DNA from: Massilia sp. BSC265
GTDB lineage: Bacteria > Pseudomonadota > Gammaproteobacteria > Burkholderiales > Burkholderiaceae_D
DNA length: 64,000 nucleotides
Reading direction: 5' to 3'
NCBI RefSeq assembly: GCF_000740675.1
Contig: NZ_JPXI01000033.1
Coordinates: forward strand, 248,001 to 312,000
A program made the translations under genes and the position numbers. Below the pieces are notes generated by a model. It saw nothing but the letters and a program-made list of their open reading frames with translations. It ran no database searches and was not told the DNA's origin. This document shows, in pieces, positions 24,533 through 34,864 of this stretch. Each line of letters begins with the position of its first letter. Position 1 is the first letter of the stretch.

Positions 24533-26629
24533 ATGGCAGATTTATCCATCGCAAATGCTCCGGAACCGACCGTCATCACCTACCCCGGATCGCCCTTCAA
24601 GCTGCACCAGCCCTTCCCGCCGGCCGGCGACCAGCCGACCGCGATTGCCGGGCTGGTGGAAGGCATCAATGACGGCCTGATGTATCAGACCCTGCTCGGG
24701 GTGACCGGCTCCGGTAAAACTTACACGATGGCGAACGTGATCGCGCAGGCGGGCCGTCCGGCCATCGTCTTCGCGCCCAATAAAACGCTGGCGGCCCAGC
24801 TGTATGCGGAGTTCCGCGAATTCTTTCCGCAGAACGCGGTCGAGTATTTCGTGTCGTACTACGATTACTACCAGCCGGAAGCCTACGTGCCGCAACGCGA
24901 CCTGTTCATCGAAAAGGACTCGTCGATCAACGAGCACATCGAGCAGATGCGCCTGTCGTGCACCAAGTCGCTGATGGAACGGCGCGACGTGGTCATCGTG
25001 GCCACGGTGTCGGCCATCTACGGTATCGGTAACCCGAACGAATACCACAAGATGATCCTGACGCTGCGCCACAAGGACAAGGTGGCGCAGCGCGACATCA
25101 TCGCGCGCCTGATCCAGATGCAGTACACCCGCAACGAGATGGACTTCGCGCGCGGCAGCTTCCGCGTACGCGGCGACACCATCGACATCTTCCCCGCGGA
25201 ACACGCGGAGCTGGCGATCCGCGTCGAGATGTTCGACGACGAGATCGAATCGCTCCAGCTGTTCGATCCGCTCACCGGACGCGTGCGCCAGAAGATCCCG
25301 CGCTTTACCGTCTACCCGGGCTCGCACTACGTGACGCCGCGCAGCACGGTGCTGCGCGCGGTGGAATCGATCAAGGCCGAGCTGCGCGACCGCCTCGAGT
25401 ACTTCCGCAACGAGAACAAGCTGATCGAGGAACAGCGCCTCGAGCAGCGCACCCGTTTCGACCTCGAGATGCTGGCCGAGATCGGCTTCACGAAGGGCAT
25501 CGAGAACTACTCGCGCCACCTGTCCGGCTCGATGCCGGGCGAACCGCCGCCGACCCTGATCGACTACCTGCCGAAGGACGCGATCATGTTCATGGACGAA
25601 TCGCACGTGATGATCGGCCAGCTCAACGCGATGTACAACGGCGACCGTTCGCGCAAGGTCAACCTGGTCGACTACGGCTTCCGCCTGCCCTCGGCGCTGG
25701 ACAACCGGCCGCTGAAGTTCCAGGAATTCGAAGGCAAGATGCGCCAGACGGTCTTCGTCTCCGCGACGCCGGCCGAGTACGAAAAGGAAAAGGCCGACAA
25801 CGTGGTCGAGCAGGTGGTGCGCCCCACCGGCCTGGTCGACCCGAAGGTCATCGTCAAGCCGGCGCGCTCGCAGGTGGAAGACCTGATGAGCGAGATCACC
25901 GACCGCATCGCCAAGGACGAGCGCGTGCTGGTGACCACGCTGACCAAGCGCATGGCCGAGCAGCTCACCGAATACCTGAGCGACCACGGCATCAAGGTGC
26001 GCTACCTGCACAGCGACATCGAGACGGTGGAACGCGTGGAGATCCTGCGCGACCTGCGCCTGGGCACCTTCGACGTGGTGGTCGGCATCAACCTGCTGCG
26101 CGAGGGCCTGGACTTGCCGGAGGTCTCGCTGGTGGCCGTGCTGGATGCGGACAAGGAAGGCTTCCTGCGTTCCGAGCGTTCGCTGATCCAGACCATCGGC
26201 CGCGCGGCGCGTAACCTGAACGGCGTGGCGATCCTCTACGCCGACCAGATGACCGACTCCATGAAGCGCGCGATCGACGAGACCGAGCGCCGCCGCGCCA
26301 AGCAGATCGCCTTCAACGAGGCCAACGGCATCACGCCGAAGGGCTTGAACAAGAAGATCAAGGACATGATCGACGGCGTCTACAGCAACGCCGCGCAGCG
26401 CGCCATGGTCGAGGGCGTGCAGGACGAAGCGGCGACGGCCAAGGTCGAGTCGATGAGCGAGAAGCAGATCAGCAAGGAGATCAAGCGCCTCGAGAAGCTC
26501 ATGGTCGACCACGCCAAGAACCTCGAGTTCGAGAAGGCGGCGCAGGTGCGCGACCAGCTGCATGTGCTCAAGCAGCAGGCCTTCGGGGCGCCGGGGGCGG
26601 ACAATGTGGTGTCGATGCTGGGCAAGTAA
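24533..26629 (+). CDS. uvrB: Excinuclease ABC subunit B
   Basis: A 698-residue helicase-like damage-verification protein of nucleotide excision repair. It shows the P-loop GVTGSGKT (56-63), the beta-hairpin segment [12 protein letters not shown] that clamps DNA, DEAD-like box [14 protein letters not shown], the helicase C-terminal motifs [18 protein letters not shown] and QTIGRAARN, and a C-terminal UVR motif ([20 protein letters not shown]) that binds UvrC or UvrA. Length and domain order are complete. It shares a strong bidirectional terminator with the protease gene that converges on it. Confidence 0.98.
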   Translation: MADLSIANAPEPTVITYPGSPFKLHQPFPPAGDQPTAIAGLVEGINDGLMYQTLLGVTGSGKTYTMANVIAQAGRPAIVFAPNKTLAAQLYAEFREFFPQNAVEYFVSYYDYYQPEAYVPQRDLFIEKDSSINEHIEQMRLSCTKSLMERRDVVIVATVSAIYGIGNPNEYHKMILTLRHKDKVAQRDIIARLIQMQYTRNEMDFARGSFRVRGDTIDIFPAEHAELAIRVEMFDDEIESLQLFDPLTGRVRQKIPRFTVYPGSHYVTPRSTVLRAVESIKAELRDRLEYFRNENKLIEEQRLEQRTRFDLEMLAEIGFTKGIENYSRHLSGSMPGEPPPTLIDYLPKDAIMFMDESHVMIGQLNAMYNGDRSRKVNLVDYGFRLPSALDNRPLKFQEFEGKMRQTVFVSATPAEYEKEKADNVVEQVVRPTGLVDPKVIVKPARSQVEDLMSEITDRIAKDERVLVTTLTKRMAEQLTEYLSDHGIKVRYLHSDIETVERVEILRDLRLGTFDVVVGINLLREGLDLPEVSLVAVLDADKEGFLRSERSLIQTIGRAARNLNGVAILYADQMTDSMKRAIDETERRRAKQIAFNEANGITPKGLNKKIKDMIDGVYSNAAQRAMVEGVQDEAATAKVESMSEKQISKEIKRLEKLMVDHAKNLEFEKAAQVRDQLHVLKQQAFGAPGADNVVSMLGK

Positions 26630-26646
26630 GCGAGGCCGTAAAAAGC

Positions 26647-26682
26647 AAAGCCGTTCCCTCTGGATGTGGGAACGGCTTTTTT
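26647..26682. terminator. Bidirectional intrinsic terminator between uvrB and the protease gene
   Basis: A 12-bp stem (AAAGCCGTTCCC 26647-26658, GGGAACGGCTTT 26668-26679) with a 9-nt loop. TTTTTT follows on the plus strand, and on the minus strand the stem is followed by a T-rich stretch (GCTTTTTAC). It lies between two convergent genes and can serve both. Confidence 0.9.
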
Positions 26683-26695
26683 CTGTCAACGCCGA

Positions 26696-27805
26696 TTACT
26701 TCATTGCACGGCGGCGGCGCGCGCCCAGCATCAGCAGGCTGCCCAGGCCCAGCAGGGCCATGCTGCCCGGCTCAGGCACGAAGCGGATGACGCCACCGGC
26801 CGCATTCTGCAGGAAGTCCCCGTAGGTGCTCAGCACCATGCCGCCGAAGAGGGAACCGAACGAACCTGCCGGCTGGCCGCGCAGGTCGATGCCGAAGGTA
26901 TTGTTCGCAACCAGCATCAGTTCACCATACATCTCGATAAAGGCCGGACCGCCCGAGTCTCCGCCGCCGATATTGGTTTCGACGTCGTTCGGCAGCACCG
27001 GCGTGCAGACCCCGAAAAAGCGGCAGCTCGAGTCCTTGCCGTTGCCGTCGAAGTCGGCGTAATACACTTCGGCCGGACCGCGGAAGCCCTGCTCGTCGTC
27101 GCCATCGAAGACGTCGATATAGTTCTCGCCGACGCGCTTCACATCGAACAGGGGGTCGACGGTATAGCCCGACACGCCGTCGCCCGAGGTGCCGTAGCCT
27201 GCCAGGATAATGCGCTGGCCGGCGCTCAGCGGGGTGTTCGCGATCGCGTAGATCCTGGCGGAAGCCGGCGCATCCTCGGACAGCGTGACCAGGGCGACAT
27301 CGTCATTGGCGCATCCCGTGCTGCCGTCCGGGCAGATGTTGAAACCCTGGTAGTCCTGGTGGACCGCGAAGGACGAGGCCCGGATGACCTTCTTTTCGCC
27401 CGTGTTCTCGTAATAGGCGCCATTGCTGTTGAACACCACGCTGACGCTGCTGCCCGGTTTGTTCAGGTCGACATAGGTTCCATTGCCCTGGGTATCGACA
27501 CAGTGGCCGGCCGATACCACCTGGCGCTTTCCGACCAGCGCACCGGAGCAGATGAAGCCCTCGCCGTCATACTGGATGAACAGGCTGACCACGCCGGAAA
27601 ATCGCGACGAACTCACGTTCGGGTCGATACGCTTGTCCGGGCTGTCCGGCGGCGTGCCGTTCGGATCGCCGGCAACGATCAATGGCGAGATACTACTGCT
27701 TGGCACGACCAGGCCGGCATGTGCGAACGAAGCCGTTCCCAGCATGAGGGCGGCTGCGACGAATGTGCTGACCGTATTCTTGAGCGAGTTTTTCCGATTC
27801 GGCAT
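26696..27805 (-). CDS. Secreted trypsin-like serine protease with PEP-CTERM anchor
   Basis: A 369-residue exported protease. Residues 1-30 form a signal peptide ending in SFAHA. The chymotrypsin fold has the triad H101 in VSAGHC, D169 in NDDVALV and S284 in GGGDSGGPA. Residues ~341-369 form a PEP-CTERM sorting signal: VPEPGSMALLGLGSL, a short hydrophobic helix and a final RRRR cluster. PEP-CTERM proteins are cleaved and sorted by an exosortase/EpsH system in bacteria that make exopolysaccharide. No exosortase gene is in the window. AAGGA precedes the ATG. The intact triad implies activity, but its target is unknown. The 266 bp upstream to the RES gene are AT-rich and contain no further supportable gene. 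Confidence 0.92.
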   Translation of the reverse strand: MPNRKNSLKNTVSTFVAAALMLGTASFAHAGLVVPSSSISPLIVAGDPNGTPPDSPDKRIDPNVSSSRFSGVVSLFIQYDGEGFICSGALVGKRQVVSAGHCVDTQGNGTYVDLNKPGSSVSVVFNSNGAYYENTGEKKVIRASSFAVHQDYQGFNICPDGSTGCANDDVALVTLSEDAPASARIYAIANTPLSAGQRIILAGYGTSGDGVSGYTVDPLFDVKRVGENYIDVFDGDDEQGFRGPAEVYYADFDGNGKDSSCRFFGVCTPVLPNDVETNIGGGDSGGPAFIEMYGELMLVANNTFGIDLRGQPAGSFGSLFGGMVLSTYGDFLQNAAGGVIRFVPEPGSMALLGLGSLLMLGARRRRAMK

Positions 27806-28071
27806 TCTGTGTCCTTATGATTTTTTATGGTTCACAAGATCATGGTGATCACTGCGATTCCCATAAGAAAGCATTAAGCGTGCCAATCGGAAATTGCTGT
27901 TTCAATTCAATTGTTTGTGCAATTTATCCCAGTCTGCCTTGTTAAATGTAAAGTCTTCCGACGAAGAGATTCACAATGGAAAATGCTGAGTTTATGGGAA
28001 CTGACTATCCGGGTGGCGAGCACCGGCTTGGCGCCTTCAGGAAGCGCGCCGATACGATGCCGGCCCTGGAG

Positions 28072-28536
28072 TCATTCCGCCTGTTTGATCATGCGCGGGT
28101 CGAAGCTGAAAGTGCGTACGATGGACAGCGTCACATCCTCGTAGGCCGGGTGCTCCGGATTGATGACCAGGTTCACGCCTTCGCCCACGATGACCGAGGG
28201 CACGCGCATGTAGAGATGGTGGCACTTCTGCAGGAAGGAGGTGCCGAATTCGGTCGCGCTGCCGCCGTCATCGAGGTCGTCCCAGCCTTCCGGCAACTCT
28301 TCGCGGCTCACGTCCATACCTAGTTCGGGATCGTCGGGCAGGTCTACCGCGACCAGCACCAGCCCTTCCTCGTCGCCTTCAGAGTGGACGAACTTCTCGA
28401 GCACCGCCAGTTCCGCCGTCATGGCCGAATACAGGGCCGGGCAACCCTCGGCATGCCAATGTCCGCCGCTCTTGCGCGCACCTTCGCAGCTCCGGTCCAG
28501 GGCCACGTCTTCGTCTGCGATTCTCCAGGTTCTCAT
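28072..28536 (-). CDS. RES-domain protein (NAD+ phosphorylase/glycohydrolase toxin family), orphan and with altered active site
   Basis: A 154-residue RES-domain protein (start ATG 28536; an upstream in-frame start at 28587 adds a non-homologous tail). It begins MRTWRIAD and contains GGHWHAEGCPALYSA, AELAVLEKF, the MRVPSVIV strand and NLVINPEHP, the standard RES order. The family toxins use Arg, Tyr, Glu and Ser to degrade NAD+. Here Tyr36, Glu47 and Ser114 are present with the usual 11-residue Tyr-Glu spacing, but the Arg ten residues before Tyr is His26 (CAT). No Xre/MbcA-like antitoxin gene is adjacent: the upstream neighbour is a histidine kinase and the downstream gap is non-coding. It may be an inactive or retuned toxin, or a solitary domestic copy. 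Confidence 0.82.
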   Translation of the reverse strand: MRTWRIADEDVALDRSCEGARKSGGHWHAEGCPALYSAMTAELAVLEKFVHSEGDEEGLVLVAVDLPDDPELGMDVSREELPEGWDDLDDGGSATEFGTSFLQKCHHLYMRVPSVIVGEGVNLVINPEHPAYEDVTLSIVRTFSFDPRMIKQAE

Positions 28537-28618
28537 GCGAGCCTTTGTCCCCCTATTGTCCCGGGACCAGCATACACCGGCTTGCAATGAAGCCTGCGCA
28601 CGGATGGGGATGCAAGAG

Positions 28619-30634
28619 TCAGTCGACCTGGCCGCGCACCTCGGCCAGAATGCGCAGCAGCTCCGACAGGTCTGCCGGCTTGACCAGGTGCCGGTCGAAA
28701 CCGGCCTGGCGCGCCCGTTCGCGGTCGTCGCTCTGGCCGTAGCCGGTCAGCGCGATCAGCATCGCATTGGCGGTATCGGGCGACGCGCGCAGGCGGCGCG
28801 CAAGCTCGTGGCCGTCCATGTCGGGCAGGCCGATATCGAGCAGCATGACCTCGGGCCGTTCGCGCAGGGCGCGCGCCAGGCCGCCCGTGCCGTCGTATTC
28901 GACGCTCACCACATGGCCATGCGCCTCGAGCAGCGTGGCCAGCATCTGCGCGGCGTCGGCATTGTCATCCACCACCAGCACCCGCACCGCGCCTTCTCCA
29001 ACGTGATGGTCCGGTTGCTGCGGCTCGTGCGCCGCCGCATCCGACAGCAGCGGCAGACGGACCACGAATTCGCTGCCTTTGTTCGGGCCCGCGCTGTGGG
29101 CCGCCACCCGCCCGCCGTGGAGGGCCACGAGGCTCTTCACCAGCGCCAGGCCGATGCCCAGGCCGCCCTGCGAGCGGTCGGGCGTGCGCTCAGCCTGGGT
29201 GAACAGGTCAAAGATATAGGGCAGCATCTGCGGCTCGATCCCCTGCCCGTTGTCGCAGACCGCGACCACGGCTTCGCCACCCTCGCTGGTCACGCGCAAG
29301 ACGATCCTGCCGCCCGGGGGAGTGTACTTGGCCGCATTGTTGAGGATATTCGAGACCACCTGCACCAGGCGCGCGCGGTCGCCCGACACGTGCAGCGCTT
29401 GCTCCGACAGCGCCAGTTTCAGCTCGTGGCGCCTCATGTCCAGCAGCGGGCGCACCTGCTCGACGGCGCCATGGACGATCGCGACGACATCCAGGTCTTC
29501 CTTCTCGATCTCGGCCAGTCCGCGTGTCACGCGCGAGACGTCCAGCAGGTCGTTCACGAGGTCCGTCATATGCTCGGCCTGGCGCACGATGATGTCGCTG
29601 GCGTGGCGCGCGCGCTGCGGATCGAGCGTGCCGCGCTGGAGCAGCTGGGCCGCGGTCGTGATCGGCGCCAGCGGGTTGCGCAGCTCATGGGCCAGCATCG
29701 CCAGGAACTGGTCCTTCTGGCGGTTGGCGGCGCGCAGCTCGTCCTCCACCCGCTTGCGCATGGTGACGTCGCTGCCCTCCACGAAGATACCTTCGACGTC
29801 GCCCCTGGGTCCGCGGATCGGCTGGTAGACGAAGTCGACGAAGCGTTCTTCCAGCGGCCCGTTGGCCTCGCGCTGCACGCGCAGCGGCACCGCGTGGCCG
29901 ACAAAAGGCTGGCCCGACTGGTAGACCTGGTCGAGCAGTTCGAAGAAGCCCTGGTTCGCAACCTCGGGCAGGGCTTCGCGCGCGGGCTTGCCGATCAGTC
30001 CCCGCTGGCCGATCAGCTGCATGTACGACTGGTTGGTAATCTCGAAGACGTGGTCCGGGCCGCGCAGCACGGCCAGGATGCCGGGCGCCTGCTCGAACAG
30101 GGTCATCAGGCGCTGGTTCTCTTCGTTGCGGTAGCGCTCGGCGAGCACTTCGGCGGTGGTCTCGACGCAGGCGCAGAACATGCCCGCCACCGTGCCGTCT
30201 TCGTCGCGCACCGGCGAATACGAAAAGCGGAACCAGGTATCCTCGTCGTAGCCGTGCCGGTGCATGCGCAGGGGCATGCGGTCCATGTAGGTGGAATCGC
30301 CCTTGAGCGCACGTACGATCAGCGGGTGCAAGTCGTCCCAGATTTCGCGCCAGACGTCATGGAAGCGCTTGCCCAGCGCCGCAGGATGTTTTTCACCCAG
30401 TACAGGCACATAGGAGTCGTTGTACAGGAAGCCCAGCTCCGGCCCCCAGGCCACGAACATCGGGAACTTCGAATTCAGCATCAGCCCGACCGTGGTGCGC
30501 AGCGCCTGCGGCCAGGTGCGCGGATGGCCGAGCGGAGAATGCGACCAGTCGTGCGCCCGCATCATGGCCCCCATCTGCCCGCCCCCGCTGAGGAAGGGCA
30601 GCCATTCGGCAGGAGTCTCGTGTTCGGGTTTCAT
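28619..30634 (-). CDS. PAS hybrid histidine kinase with C-terminal receiver
   Basis: A 671-residue soluble sensor kinase. Two PAS modules come first: residues ~20-150 (WSHSPLGHPRTWPQALR, MFVAWGPELGFLYND, a common opening for this kinase class) and ~170-300. HisKA follows with H316 in LAMLAHELRNPLAP, then a HATPase (DNGQGIEP, GGLGIGLALVKSLV) and a receiver with D600 in VMLLDIGLPDMDG. ATG 30634 is used; an upstream GTG at 30742 would overlap the marC stop and add an unlike sequence. It ends 82 bp before the RES gene in the same orientation, but no functional link is known. Confidence 0.9.
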   Translation of the reverse strand: MKPEHETPAEWLPFLSGGGQMGAMMRAHDWSHSPLGHPRTWPQALRTTVGLMLNSKFPMFVAWGPELGFLYNDSYVPVLGEKHPAALGKRFHDVWREIWDDLHPLIVRALKGDSTYMDRMPLRMHRHGYDEDTWFRFSYSPVRDEDGTVAGMFCACVETTAEVLAERYRNEENQRLMTLFEQAPGILAVLRGPDHVFEITNQSYMQLIGQRGLIGKPAREALPEVANQGFFELLDQVYQSGQPFVGHAVPLRVQREANGPLEERFVDFVYQPIRGPRGDVEGIFVEGSDVTMRKRVEDELRAANRQKDQFLAMLAHELRNPLAPITTAAQLLQRGTLDPQRARHASDIIVRQAEHMTDLVNDLLDVSRVTRGLAEIEKEDLDVVAIVHGAVEQVRPLLDMRRHELKLALSEQALHVSGDRARLVQVVSNILNNAAKYTPPGGRIVLRVTSEGGEAVVAVCDNGQGIEPQMLPYIFDLFTQAERTPDRSQGGLGIGLALVKSLVALHGGRVAAHSAGPNKGSEFVVRLPLLSDAAAHEPQQPDHHVGEGAVRVLVVDDNADAAQMLATLLEAHGHVVSVEYDGTGGLARALRERPEVMLLDIGLPDMDGHELARRLRASPDTANAMLIALTGYGQSDDRERARQAGFDRHLVKPADLSELLRILAEVRGQVD

Positions 30635-30719
30635 GCTTGAGTAGAAACGGATGTGGCCGCGCGCGTGATCGAGCCAAAAGTGTGCCAGAAAGGCGGCGTT
30701 CGACCCCGCACGGCTGCCC

Positions 30720-31316
30720 TCATAGTGTCTGTACAAATTCACGGATGCCGCCCAGCAGCATCTCGACCGACATGGCCGTCAGGATCAGGCCCATCAGGCG
30801 CTCGAATGCGGTCATGACCTGCGGCCCGAGGCGCTGCTGCAGTTTCTCCGCGCTGAGGAAAACCGCCAGCCAGACCACGCCGACGGCGGCCAGGGCAGCC
30901 ACGTGCACCATGGTCTCGGAGATGCTGCCGGCACTGAACAGCAGCACCGTGGCCAGCGCCGAAGGCCCCGCCAGCGCGGGAATCGCCAGCGGCACGATGA
31001 AGGGTTCGCCGCCCTCATTCCGGCCGAGCACGCCGTCCGGATGCGGGAAGATCATGCGGATCGCGATGATGAGCAGGATGACCGCCCCGCCGATGCGCAG
31101 CGCCACCGGAGACAGGTGCAGGGCCGCCAGGAAGTGCTGGCCGAAGAACATGAACACCAGCAGCAGCAGGAAAGCAATGGCGCATTCGCGCACCACGATG
31201 CGGGCGCGGCGTTCGATCGGGACTTCCTTGAGGGCTGCGACGAACAGGGGAACGTTGCCGAAGGGGTCGGTGACGAGGATCAGGAGAATGAAGGTCTGGA
31301 AGAAGCTTTGGGTCAT
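30720..31316 (-). CDS. MarC family integral membrane protein
   Basis: A 198-residue protein with six hydrophobic segments. It shows the MarC signature LVTDPFGNVPLFVA at the N-terminus and PLAIPALAGPSALATVLLFS in the second half, an internal duplication typical of the fold. MarC/YhgN proteins were once linked to multiple antibiotic resistance, but this was withdrawn; transport of small metabolites is suspected and the substrate is undefined. It lies just upstream of the PAS kinase in the same direction, separated by 85 bp. Confidence 0.88.
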   Translation of the reverse strand: MTQSFFQTFILLILVTDPFGNVPLFVAALKEVPIERRARIVVRECAIAFLLLLVFMFFGQHFLAALHLSPVALRIGGAVILLIIAIRMIFPHPDGVLGRNEGGEPFIVPLAIPALAGPSALATVLLFSAGSISETMVHVAALAAVGVVWLAVFLSAEKLQQRLGPQVMTAFERLMGLILTAMSVEMLLGGIREFVQTL

Positions 31317-31425
31317 GGGATTCTTATTGTTGACGTACCCGATTGCCAGGATTTTGCAATCTTAACAGAGAAACAGCATGCAAGGACTATCTATGCGGAA
31401 ATCACTTATGCATCAGGTAAATACA

Positions 31426-31460
31426 AAAGCGGGGAAGGTGTTTCCACGCTTCCCCGCTTT
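31426..31460 (-). terminator. Intrinsic terminator of the purA-phosphoribosyltransferase transcript
   Basis: A 12-bp perfect stem (31426-31437 AAAGCGGGGAAG, 31449-31460 CTTCCCCGCTTT) with an 11-nt loop. On the minus strand it continues TTTTGTATTT. It lies 31 bp after the phosphoribosyltransferase stop. Confidence 0.9.
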
Positions 31461-31490
31461 CTGAGAGTCGGCGCCTTCCGGCAGCCGCGA

Positions 31491-32030
31491 TTACTTCTCG
31501 AACTTCTTCATCCACGCCGCCAGCTGGTGCGGACGCAGGCCGTCGTAGTCTTCGAACGGCTGGTGGATCCACGGGTTGTGCGGCAGGTCTTCCAGGTGGT
31601 AGTCCGGCTTGAAGCTTGACGTGCCCTTCACCCAGATGACGGCCGAGCGCACTTCGGTGACGTCCGGGTAGTTGTTCTGCAGGTGCTCGCGCACCTTCTG
31701 CAGGGTCACGCCCGAATCGGCCAGGTCATCGACCAGCAGGATGCGGCCGGCCAGCGGGCCCTTGGTCATCGTCATGTACTTGGCGATGTCCAGGTTGCCC
31801 TGCTTGGTGCCCGCTTCTTCGCGGTAGGAGCTGGTCGACAGGATCGCCAGCGGCACATCGAAGATGCGCGAGATCACGTCGCCGGGACGCACGCCGCCGC
31901 GCGCCAGGCACAGGACCATGTCGAACTTCCAGTTCGATTCATACACTTGCAGCGCGAGGCGCTCGACCAGGCGGTTGTACTCGTCCCACGAAACCCAAAG
32001 GTCCTTGTCGGTCGATGCAGGGGTGTTCAT
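31491..32030 (-). CDS. Purine phosphoribosyltransferase (hypoxanthine/xanthine type)
   Basis: A 179-residue type I phosphoribosyltransferase. The PRPP-binding loop is ILLVDDLADSGVTL (residues ~97-110), and upstream are VLCLARGGVRPGDVISR and a flexible hood-loop region SSYREEAGTKQ. These features match small bacterial xanthine/hypoxanthine phosphoribosyltransferases, which recover bases as IMP, XMP or GMP. It follows purA by 31 bp on the same strand, so salvage and AMP synthesis are linked in one transcript. Exact base specificity cannot be read off. Confidence 0.85.
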   Translation of the reverse strand: MNTPASTDKDLWVSWDEYNRLVERLALQVYESNWKFDMVLCLARGGVRPGDVISRIFDVPLAILSTSSYREEAGTKQGNLDIAKYMTMTKGPLAGRILLVDDLADSGVTLQKVREHLQNNYPDVTEVRSAVIWVKGTSSFKPDYHLEDLPHNPWIHQPFEDYDGLRPHQLAAWMKKFEK

Positions 32031-32061
32031 TTCAGGTAATCCTATTGTTATACGTTGGTGC

Positions 32062-33381
<1,320 letters not shown>

Positions 33382-34536
33382 TTAACCTAAGTTTTTGAGA
33401 ATCCAATTTCCGTTTTCGAGGACGAGCACGCGGTCGCACTCGAACTCGTCCTGAACATTGTCGTGACCCGGCATGGACTGGATCACGACTTCGCCTGCCT
33501 TGCGCAGGTCAGCGATTTTTTCCTTGAGCTCGGGAGCATTGCCCCACGGCGCCCTGATCGAGTGCTTGCGCTCGGCCGTCGGCAGCAGCCGCGCCAGTTC
33601 GCGCAGGTCGAGCGAGAAGCCGGTCGCCGGACGCGCGCGCCCGAAAGCCTCGCCCACATGGTCGTAGCGGCCGCCGCGCGCCACCGCATTCGGCAGGCCC
33701 GGCACGTAGAGCGCGAACATGGCGCCGCTTTCGTACTGGTAGCCGCGCAGGTCGGCCAGGTCGATCGCCACTCGCGCGCGGCCGATGGCGTGCGCGGACA
33801 GGGCAGCCAGCTCGGCCAGCGCACGGGTGATCCCCGGCAGGGCCGGCAAGACTTCTTTTGCACGCGCCAGCACCTCGACATCGCCGTACAGGTTCGGCAA
33901 GGCCAGGAGTGCCTTGCGGGTGCTCGGGGCGTAATGTTGCGTGAACTCGTCCAGGCCGGGCGCATCCTTGGCGCGCAGCAGGCAGGTCAGCTGGGCTTCA
34001 TCGCGGCGCGCGGCCGGGTCTTCGGCCAGCAGGGCGCGCAGGATGCCGACATGGCACAGGTCGAGGCGGACGTCCGTGAAGCCGGCCAGCGCCAGCGAAC
34101 CCAGTGCCAGCTCCTGGATCTCGGCATCGGCTTCCAGGCCGGCGTGGCCGTAGATCTCGGCGCCGATCTGGATCGGCTCGCGGGTGGCGTGCAGGCCCGA
34201 CGGGCGGGTATGGAGGACGCTGCCGGCGTAGCACAGGCGCGTAACCGATTCGCGATTGAGCAGATGGGCGTCGATGCGCGCCACCTGGGTGGTCATGTCG
34301 GCGCGCAGGCCAAGCAGGCGGCCCGACAGCTGGTCGACCACCTTGAAGGTGCGCAGTTCGGTGTCCTGCCCTGCCCCGGCCAGCAGCGACTCGACGTACT
34401 CGAGCAGCGGCGGCATGACCAGCTCGTAGCCGTACAGGCGGAAGGTGTCGAGCATCTTGCGGCGCAGATCCTCGATCTTGCGCGCCTCGGACGGCAGGAC
34501 ATCGGCAATATTTTCAGGCAATAGCCAATTCGGCAT
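33382..34536 (-). CDS. hisZ: ATP phosphoribosyltransferase regulatory subunit
   Basis: A 384-residue class II aaRS-like paralogue of HisS that activates the short form of HisG and confers histidine feedback. It starts [15 protein letters not shown], the standard HisZ opening, and has [17 protein letters not shown] and [13 protein letters not shown]. It lacks the tRNA-anticodon domain of HisRS. Start ATG 34536 is chosen because upstream in-frame sequence to 34758 covers a repeat-rich non-coding region. hisG is not in the window. The gene is followed after 3 bp by purA and preceded by the first GTAGGGTGGGC repeat. Confidence 0.95.
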   Translation of the reverse strand: MPNWLLPENIADVLPSEARKIEDLRRKMLDTFRLYGYELVMPPLLEYVESLLAGAGQDTELRTFKVVDQLSGRLLGLRADMTTQVARIDAHLLNRESVTRLCYAGSVLHTRPSGLHATREPIQIGAEIYGHAGLEADAEIQELALGSLALAGFTDVRLDLCHVGILRALLAEDPAARRDEAQLTCLLRAKDAPGLDEFTQHYAPSTRKALLALPNLYGDVEVLARAKEVLPALPGITRALAELAALSAHAIGRARVAIDLADLRGYQYESGAMFALYVPGLPNAVARGGRYDHVGEAFGRARPATGFSLDLRELARLLPTAERKHSIRAPWGNAPELKEKIADLRKAGEVVIQSMPGHDNVQDEFECDRVLVLENGNWILKNLG

Positions 34537-34732
34537 GGGCAGACAGCTAACGGGTTGTTTTGAAGAGCAATGCTTTTGGCACGGCGGTAGGCACAGGCGT
34601 GCCGGCGCACGGTGCGAGCGCCGAATCGGCAATTTTACCCGAAAATGGTAAGCAGTAGGCGGGGGATGTTGGTTTGACAGCGTTGGCGGATTGCCATGGT
34701 GCCATGTTGCAACGCTTGTATAGACGGATAAT

Positions 34733-34861
34733 GTAGGGTGGGCGGCTCTGCCGCCCACGCGGTGATGGTGACGATCTGAATTGCCGCGCGGGTGACATTA
34801 GCGCAATTGACCGCGTGGGCGGGAAACCAGTCCACTGGACTGTTTTCCCAGCCCACCCTAC
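34733..34861. repeat. GTAGGGTGGGC inverted-repeat element, copy 1 (129 bp)
   Basis: The element starts GTAGGGTGGGCGG and ends GCCCACCCTAC. Nested within are GCCCACGCGGTGAT and its counterpart ACCGCGTGGGCGGG as inner inverted repeat, and a short palindrome CAGTCCACTGGACTG near the right end. It lies between hisZ and hflC; the right end is 3 nt after the hflC stop codon. Confidence 0.9.
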
Positions 34862-34864
34862 GAT

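Noticed and set aside
24542..26689. 715-codon open frame antisense to uvrB
   Set aside because: It mirrors uvrB codon for codon, is rich in His, Arg, Val and Asp as expected for the reverse of GC-rich coding DNA, and has no recognisable domain.
27806..28071. Antitoxin gene for the RES protein in the gap beside the protease
   Set aside because: Neither strand holds a frame with an Xre or DUF2384-like pattern; the interval reads as an AT-rich promoter region.
28241..30640. 799-codon plus-strand frame over the RES and hybrid kinase genes
   Set aside because: The minus-strand genes have clear motifs; this frame is low-complexity Arg/His/Ala shadow sequence.
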